This document shows positions 6,214 to 9,395 of a DNA stretch of 9,395 nt, piece by piece. Made by a program: the position numbers and the translations under genes. The notes under the pieces were generated by a model that was not told where the DNA came from, did not search any database, and was given only the letters and a program-made list of their open reading frames with translations. Source of the stretch: an uncultured Sphingomonadales bacterium (lineage in GTDB: Bacteria > Pseudomonadota > Alphaproteobacteria > Sphingomonadales > Sphingomonadaceae); contig CAIKKO010000091.1 of assembly GCA_903828025.1 (NCBI GenBank), positions 1 to 9,395 of the forward strand, written 5' to 3'. Within the stretch, counting starts at the first letter, position 1. The number at the start of each line of letters is the position of its first letter.

Positions 6214-7308
6214 ATGGCACAATTCCCAACCGCGCCAAGCGAGGTGGATGCCGCGTGGCTGGAAGCGCAGCTCGGCAGGGCAGGCCTGCTGGGCGAAGCG
6301 CGGATCGCGGCGTTCAGCTGGCAGGCCATCGGCACGGGTCAGGTCGGCGATACCGCGCGCTTTACGCTGACCTACGACCGGCCTTGCGCTGCGCCCGCCA
6401 CGCTGGCGGGCAAGTTCGCCTCGGCCGATCCGACCAGCAAGGGCACGGCGGCCTCGATGTCGCTCTACGTGAAAGAGGTGGGTTTCTACCGCACGCTGGC
6501 CAGCCTGATCGAGGTACGCACCCCGCGCGTTTATGCGGCCGAAATCGTGGATGACGGCACCGATTTCGTGCTGCTGTTCGAGGATCTCGCGCCCGAGCGC
6601 GGCGGCAACCAGCTCGAAGGCTGCGACCTCGCCGACGCCGAAGCGGCGATCCGGCAAGCCGCCGCGCTTCATGCCGCAACGCGCGGGCATCCGGCGGTGC
6701 TGGCGGCGGACTGGCTGCACGGACGGGAAGGGTTGTCCGCCGAAATCGGGCGCCTCTACCATCAGGCGCACGCGATTTTCCGTGAGCGCTATGACGGCCA
6801 GCTGGCGGCGGAGGCGATGGCGCTGTGCGACCGGCTCGACACGCGCGTTGATGCATTCCTGACCCGCCAACTGCCCGATCCCGGCCTGATCCACGGCGAT
6901 TTCCGGCTCGACAATATGCTGTTCGGTGTGGGGAATGATGCCGAGCCCATCGCGATTGTCGATTGGCAGACCTGCGCCATCGGCTGCGGGCTCACCGACG
7001 TCGGCTATTTCATGGGCTGCGGCATCGGCAGCGATCTGCGCCGCCCCAACGAGGCCGCGCTGCTCGATCTCTATGCCGGAGAAATGTCCCGTCGGGGCGT
7101 GCCCAGCACCCGCGAAGGTCTGTGGAACCGCTACCGCATCGGCGCGCTCCACGGGGTGTTCACCGCCGTGTTCAGCGCGGCCTTCGTCGTGCGCACCGCG
7201 CGCGGCGATGCCAACTTCCTCTCGATGGCGCGCGGTGCCGCCGAACTCGCGCTCGATCACGACAGCATCGCGGCGCTCGATACTCTCACGGAGACCGGAA
7301 CATGCTAA
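6214..7308 (+). CDS. phosphotransferase family protein (APH/CHK-like kinase)
   Basis: The protein has 364 residues with a protein-kinase-like small-molecule kinase fold. Visible elements are the glycine loop region IGTGQVGDTARFTL (39-52), the ATP lysine in LAGKFAS (K67), a pairing Glu in YVKEVGFYRTL (E88) and the hinge VLLFEDL (119-125). The catalytic loop HGDFRLDNMLF (227-237) has D229 and N234, and the metal-binding IVDWQ (248-252) has D250. All catalytic residues are present, so activity is likely. The HGDF-R-DN-LF form and the C-terminal tyrosine- and alanine-rich helices fit the APH/choline-kinase/ecdysteroid-kinase-like group. These phosphorylate hydroxyls or amines of small molecules, and this one's substrate is unknown. 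A role in antibiotic resistance should not be assumed. Its last 7 bases overlap the next gene, indicating coupled translation and a shared pathway. Confidence 0.88.
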   Translation: MAQFPTAPSEVDAAWLEAQLGRAGLLGEARIAAFSWQAIGTGQVGDTARFTLTYDRPCAAPATLAGKFASADPTSKGTAASMSLYVKEVGFYRTLASLIEVRTPRVYAAEIVDDGTDFVLLFEDLAPERGGNQLEGCDLADAEAAIRQAAALHAATRGHPAVLAADWLHGREGLSAEIGRLYHQAHAIFRERYDGQLAAEAMALCDRLDTRVDAFLTRQLPDPGLIHGDFRLDNMLFGVGNDAEPIAIVDWQTCAIGCGLTDVGYFMGCGIGSDLRRPNEAALLDLYAGEMSRRGVPSTREGLWNRYRIGALHGVFTAVFSAAFVVRTARGDANFLSMARGAAELALDHDSIAALDTLTETGTC

Positions 7309-8369
7309 CCAAAGGCGACGATTTTCCGCTGCACCAGACCCCCGAACCGGTCGCTTACGCGGGCACCGACCGCAATTTCTACGACCGCTATTTCTTCAAC
7401 GGCTATGCCCCCGATGGCTCGGACTTCTTCGCGGCGGCTTTCGGGGTTTACCCGCACCTCAATGTGGTCGACGCGCATTTCTGCTTTATCCGCAATGGCG
7501 TGCAGCATTGCCTGCATGCCTCGCGCGAGATGGCGATGGAGCGGCTGGACCTGACCTGCGGGCCCATCGCCATCCGGATCGAGGAGCCGCTGCAGCGCCT
7601 GCGCATCAGTGTCGAGGGCGAAGGGATCAAGGCCGAGATCGAGTTTACCGGCCGCGCCTTTCCGATCGAGGAGCCCCGCTTCACTCACCGCATCGGCCCG
7701 CGCACGTTCATGGACTACACGCGGATGACGCAGAACGGCCACTACGTGGGCTGGGTGGAGATCGACGGGGTCGTGACCGATCTGAAACCCGGCACCGTCG
7801 GCACGCGCGACCGCAGCTGGGGCGTGCGCCCCGTCGGCACGAGTGACACGCAGCCGCATGGGCACGGCGTGGCGGCGCAATTCTTCTGGCAATGGACCCC
7901 GATCAATCTGCCCACGCGCAGCGTGTTCTTTCACATCAACGCCGATGCCCACGGCGCGCCGTGGAACACCCGCGCGGTGATCGCACCAGATGGGGCGGGG
8001 CATGACGGGTTTACCGAGACGCCGTCCGCCAAGCTCGATGCGCCGCTGGTGCCGGGGACGCTGTGGCCTGCAGGCGGCACGCTGACCGTGGGCGGCGGGG
8101 ATGATCCGCTCACCCTCACGTTCGCGCCGCTGGTGCGCTTCCAGATGCGCGGGCTGGGCTATACCTCGCCCACCTGGAACCACGGGCTCTACCACGGCGC
8201 GCTGGCGGTGGAGCGCGAGGATATCGTGCTGGCAGACGTGGACCCCAAGCGGATGGACAACCTGCATGTGCAGATCGTCAGCCGCGTCACCACGAGCGAC
8301 GGCGAGACGGGGACGGGGGTGTTCGAGCAGTTGATCTTCGGGGCCTACGCGCCGCTGGGGCTGGGGTAG
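7302..8369 (+). CDS. CrtC/AttH-like hypothetical protein (DUF7064/DUF7065-like)
   Basis: This 355-residue protein has no signal peptide and no membrane segment. The N-terminal half is rich in beta strands and includes DRYFFNGYAPDGSDFFAAAF (28-47), FCFIRNGVQHCLHASREM (60-77) and repeated IEEP. The middle carries GTVGTRDRSWGVRP (164-177), then HGHGVAAQFFWQWTPINLP (186-204). The 'G-x-RD-x-SWG-x-R' signature with a following F-W-W strand recalls the lipocalin-like CrtC/AttH group and the DUF7064/DUF7065 proteins. That recognition is from memory and moderate. CrtC itself hydrates carotenoids, but that activity cannot be carried over. The ATG at 7302 has GGAG 8 bases upstream and sits inside the end of the kinase gene, so the two are co-translated. 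Frame-extension upstream of 7302 only shadows the kinase. It may bind or alter a lipid-like substrate of the kinase, which is inference. Confidence 0.8.
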   Translation: MLTKGDDFPLHQTPEPVAYAGTDRNFYDRYFFNGYAPDGSDFFAAAFGVYPHLNVVDAHFCFIRNGVQHCLHASREMAMERLDLTCGPIAIRIEEPLQRLRISVEGEGIKAEIEFTGRAFPIEEPRFTHRIGPRTFMDYTRMTQNGHYVGWVEIDGVVTDLKPGTVGTRDRSWGVRPVGTSDTQPHGHGVAAQFFWQWTPINLPTRSVFFHINADAHGAPWNTRAVIAPDGAGHDGFTETPSAKLDAPLVPGTLWPAGGTLTVGGGDDPLTLTFAPLVRFQMRGLGYTSPTWNHGLYHGALAVEREDIVLADVDPKRMDNLHVQIVSRVTTSDGETGTGVFEQLIFGAYAPLGLG

Positions 8370-8405
8370 GGCAGGCGAATGGCGACCCCTCCCGGCACAC
8401 ACTCC

Positions 8406-8545
8406 GTCACCCTGAACTTGGTTCAGGGTCTATCGTGCCGCAAGCACGGTGCTTGCCGATAGAGGGCAAGCCGTGAGGCATGGTGTTTCCACCGCAGGCC
8501 GCAGGGCAGGCTGAGAGATGGACCCTGAACCAAGTTCAGGGTGAC
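8406..8545. repeat. REPIN-like intergenic element with perfect 25-bp inverted ends
   Basis: Arms at 8406-8430 and 8521-8545 are exact reverse complements over 25 bases. Each arm is itself a hairpin, ACCCTGAAC-TTG-GTTCAGGGT in the left arm (8409-8429). Between them, CTATCG (8430-8435) pairs with CGATAG (8457-8462) around CAAGCAC/GTGCTTG (8441-8455), so the left half is a second stem-loop; the right half is less structured. Outside the arms the match stops at once and I see no target duplication. The CCCTGAAC...GTTCAGGG unit is of a kind I recall as frequent between genes in sphingomonads. It lies between two convergent genes and may help terminate both. Nothing in it encodes a protein. Confidence 0.85.
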
Positions 8546-8570
8546 ATGGTTTGGGCGGGTAGCTAGCGCC

Positions 8571-9395
8571 TTAAGGCACCCGCCGCACCGGCACCGGCAC
8601 GTTGCAGATATCCACCCCGCCTGCCGGGCGAATGTAGAACGCATCGCGCCGGTTGGCCCGCGCATCGGCATAGCGCGCGAAGCTCTGGCTCTCGGTGGAA
8701 AGGTACTGGTAGCGCGGCAGATCGGGCACATCGGTGCCGATGCGGATGGCGCGGATCGGGGTGCGCTCCTCAGCCGTCTTGTAGAAGCCGATATCGCCGG
8801 TGCCGCGCGGCAGGCTGGAGAGGTGCTCCATCCCCTCGATCACCCGGCCGACCACCGCGATGTTCCGGTCCAGCTGGCGCGGGGCCTGGCCGATGACGGC
8901 ATAAAGCTCGGCACCCGAGCCGGTATCGGGCGGATAATCGCGGCCTACGCCGACCGTGCCGTAGCAGTGGATGGGCCAGATAGAATCGAGCGCACTATCA
9001 GAGCCAATGGGCCAGCCATCCAGAAAGCCCGCTTCACCGTAGTTGTCTTTCCGCTGCAAACTCAACAGGCGCATGGAAGCAGATACGCTGGACGCTTCAT
9101 TAGTGGTGGTAATAGCGCTCGAAGTATACTCCTCCTTTGGCACCACCTTCAGCCCAGCAGGCAGCGGCTTGGCCTTCACCTTGTCCTCGCCGTCCGGATC
9201 GCCCCATTGCACGACATAGCCGTCCTGTACGCGGTTCACAGCCGTGCCGTCCCACCACTTCGCGGCGGCGAGCGCGCGGATATTGCCGATCCACCCTTGC
9301 GAAAACGGCGCTGGCAGCAGCTGGATCACCACCCGCCGCGCAGCGCCCTTGGCAGCGCCAACAGCATCCGGCGCAAGGTCCATCACCAGCAGATC
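8571..9395 (-). CDS. divergent cyclophilin-type peptidylprolyl isomerase (N-terminus outside window)
   Basis: The gene ends at TAA 8573-8571 and is open at the right edge, with 274 residues visible. Codons upstream of the ATG at 9383 (encoding DLLV) continue the frame, so the true start, and probably a signal peptide, lie outside. Cyclophilins isomerise X-Pro bonds. Core segments are RRVVIQLLPAPFSQGWIGNI (20-39), TAVNRVQDGYVVQWGDPDGE (51-70), CYGTVGVGRD and GSGAELYAVIG (144-169), and LDRNIAVVGRVIEGMEHLS (175-193). Compared with classical cyclophilins, FHR is VNR (the Arg is kept), QGGD is QWGD, and the SQFFI strand is AELYAV. About 80 extra residues interrupt the domain between the second and third blocks, so catalysis is uncertain. 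The tail beyond 210 is an extension ending in VCN-like ICNVPVPVRRVP. A Ser/Thr-rich, lower-GC stretch lies at about 9040-9140. Confidence 0.9.
   Translation of the reverse strand, partial: DLLVMDLAPDAVGAAKGAARRVVIQLLPAPFSQGWIGNIRALAAAKWWDGTAVNRVQDGYVVQWGDPDGEDKVKAKPLPAGLKVVPKEEYTSSAITTTNEASSVSASMRLLSLQRKDNYGEAGFLDGWPIGSDSALDSIWPIHCYGTVGVGRDYPPDTGSGAELYAVIGQAPRQLDRNIAVVGRVIEGMEHLSSLPRGTGDIGFYKTAEERTPIRAIRIGTDVPDLPRYQYLSTESQSFARYADARANRRDAFYIRPAGGVDICNVPVPVRRVP

Noticed and set aside
4216..7260. Open frame of 1,014 codons on the minus strand across eno, the acetyltransferase and the kinase
   Set aside because: It is antisense or out of frame to three well-supported genes, its translation is a low-quality Arg/Gly/Ala-rich sequence with no recognisable domain, and long stop-free antisense frames are expected at this GC.
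6963..7301. Upstream extension of the CrtC/AttH-like frame into the kinase gene
   Set aside because: The extension is an Arg-rich shadow of the kinase coding region; the ATG at 7302 has GGAG in front and begins the plausible protein.
6214..7308. Aminoglycoside resistance gene
   Set aside because: The kinase fold is shared by many metabolic kinases, there are no mobile elements around it, and base composition matches the neighbours.
7305..8402. Open frame of 365 codons antisense to the CrtC/AttH-like gene
   Set aside because: It mirrors the codon bias of the + strand gene, has no family resemblance, and the + strand gene has a ribosome site and recognisable motifs.

Overview
The window looks like ordinary chromosome from an alphaproteobacterium, most likely a sphingomonad (Erythrobacteraceae or Sphingomonadaceae). 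The reasons are very high GC with strong third-position GC, a CarB/GreA/DUF4170 neighbourhood, a divergent cyclophilin of the type I associate with Sphingomonadales, and an intergenic inverted repeat of the CCCTGAAC...GTTCAGGG type. This placement rests on recognition of protein and repeat styles, not on a search.

Layout, left to right. (1) The 3' part of carB (large subunit of carbamoyl phosphate synthetase, + strand) is followed after about 110 bp by greA (+), whose leader can form competing hairpins. A perfect, T-flanked 19-bp hairpin closes greA and can also terminate the facing DUF4170 gene. (2) A minus-strand cluster at 2027-4113 holds four small membrane-associated proteins with one-base or four-base overlaps or short gaps, then a DUF4170 gene. 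In transcription order the first three look like the enterobacterial yqjD-yqjE-yqjK set: an Ala-rich helical protein with a C-terminal anchor, a two-helix Phage_holin_3_6/YqjE-like protein, and a short one-helix protein. A candidate EcfG-type general-stress promoter lies upstream. (3) Enolase (eno, +) diverges from this cluster and converges, with only 2 bp between stop codons, on a GNAT acetyltransferase gene (-). (4) A compact divergent promoter region at 6087-6213 separates the acetyltransferase from a translationally coupled pair on the + strand: an APH/CHK-like small-molecule kinase and a 355-aa protein of a CrtC/AttH-like (DUF7064/7065-like) type. (5) A 140-bp REPIN-like element with perfect 25-bp inverted ends fills the space before the 3' end of a cyclophilin-type peptidylprolyl isomerase gene (-), whose start lies beyond the right edge.

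carB, greA and eno are core metabolism and transcription genes and show nothing irregular. The parts with the most unexplained biology are the yqjDEK-like membrane cluster with its possible stress promoter, the kinase plus lipocalin-like pair, and the palindromic control and repeat elements between genes. I found no tRNA, rRNA, CRISPR array, insertion sequence, prophage or recognisable defence system. The 'holin-like' protein is a chromosomal YqjE-type protein and not evidence of a phage.
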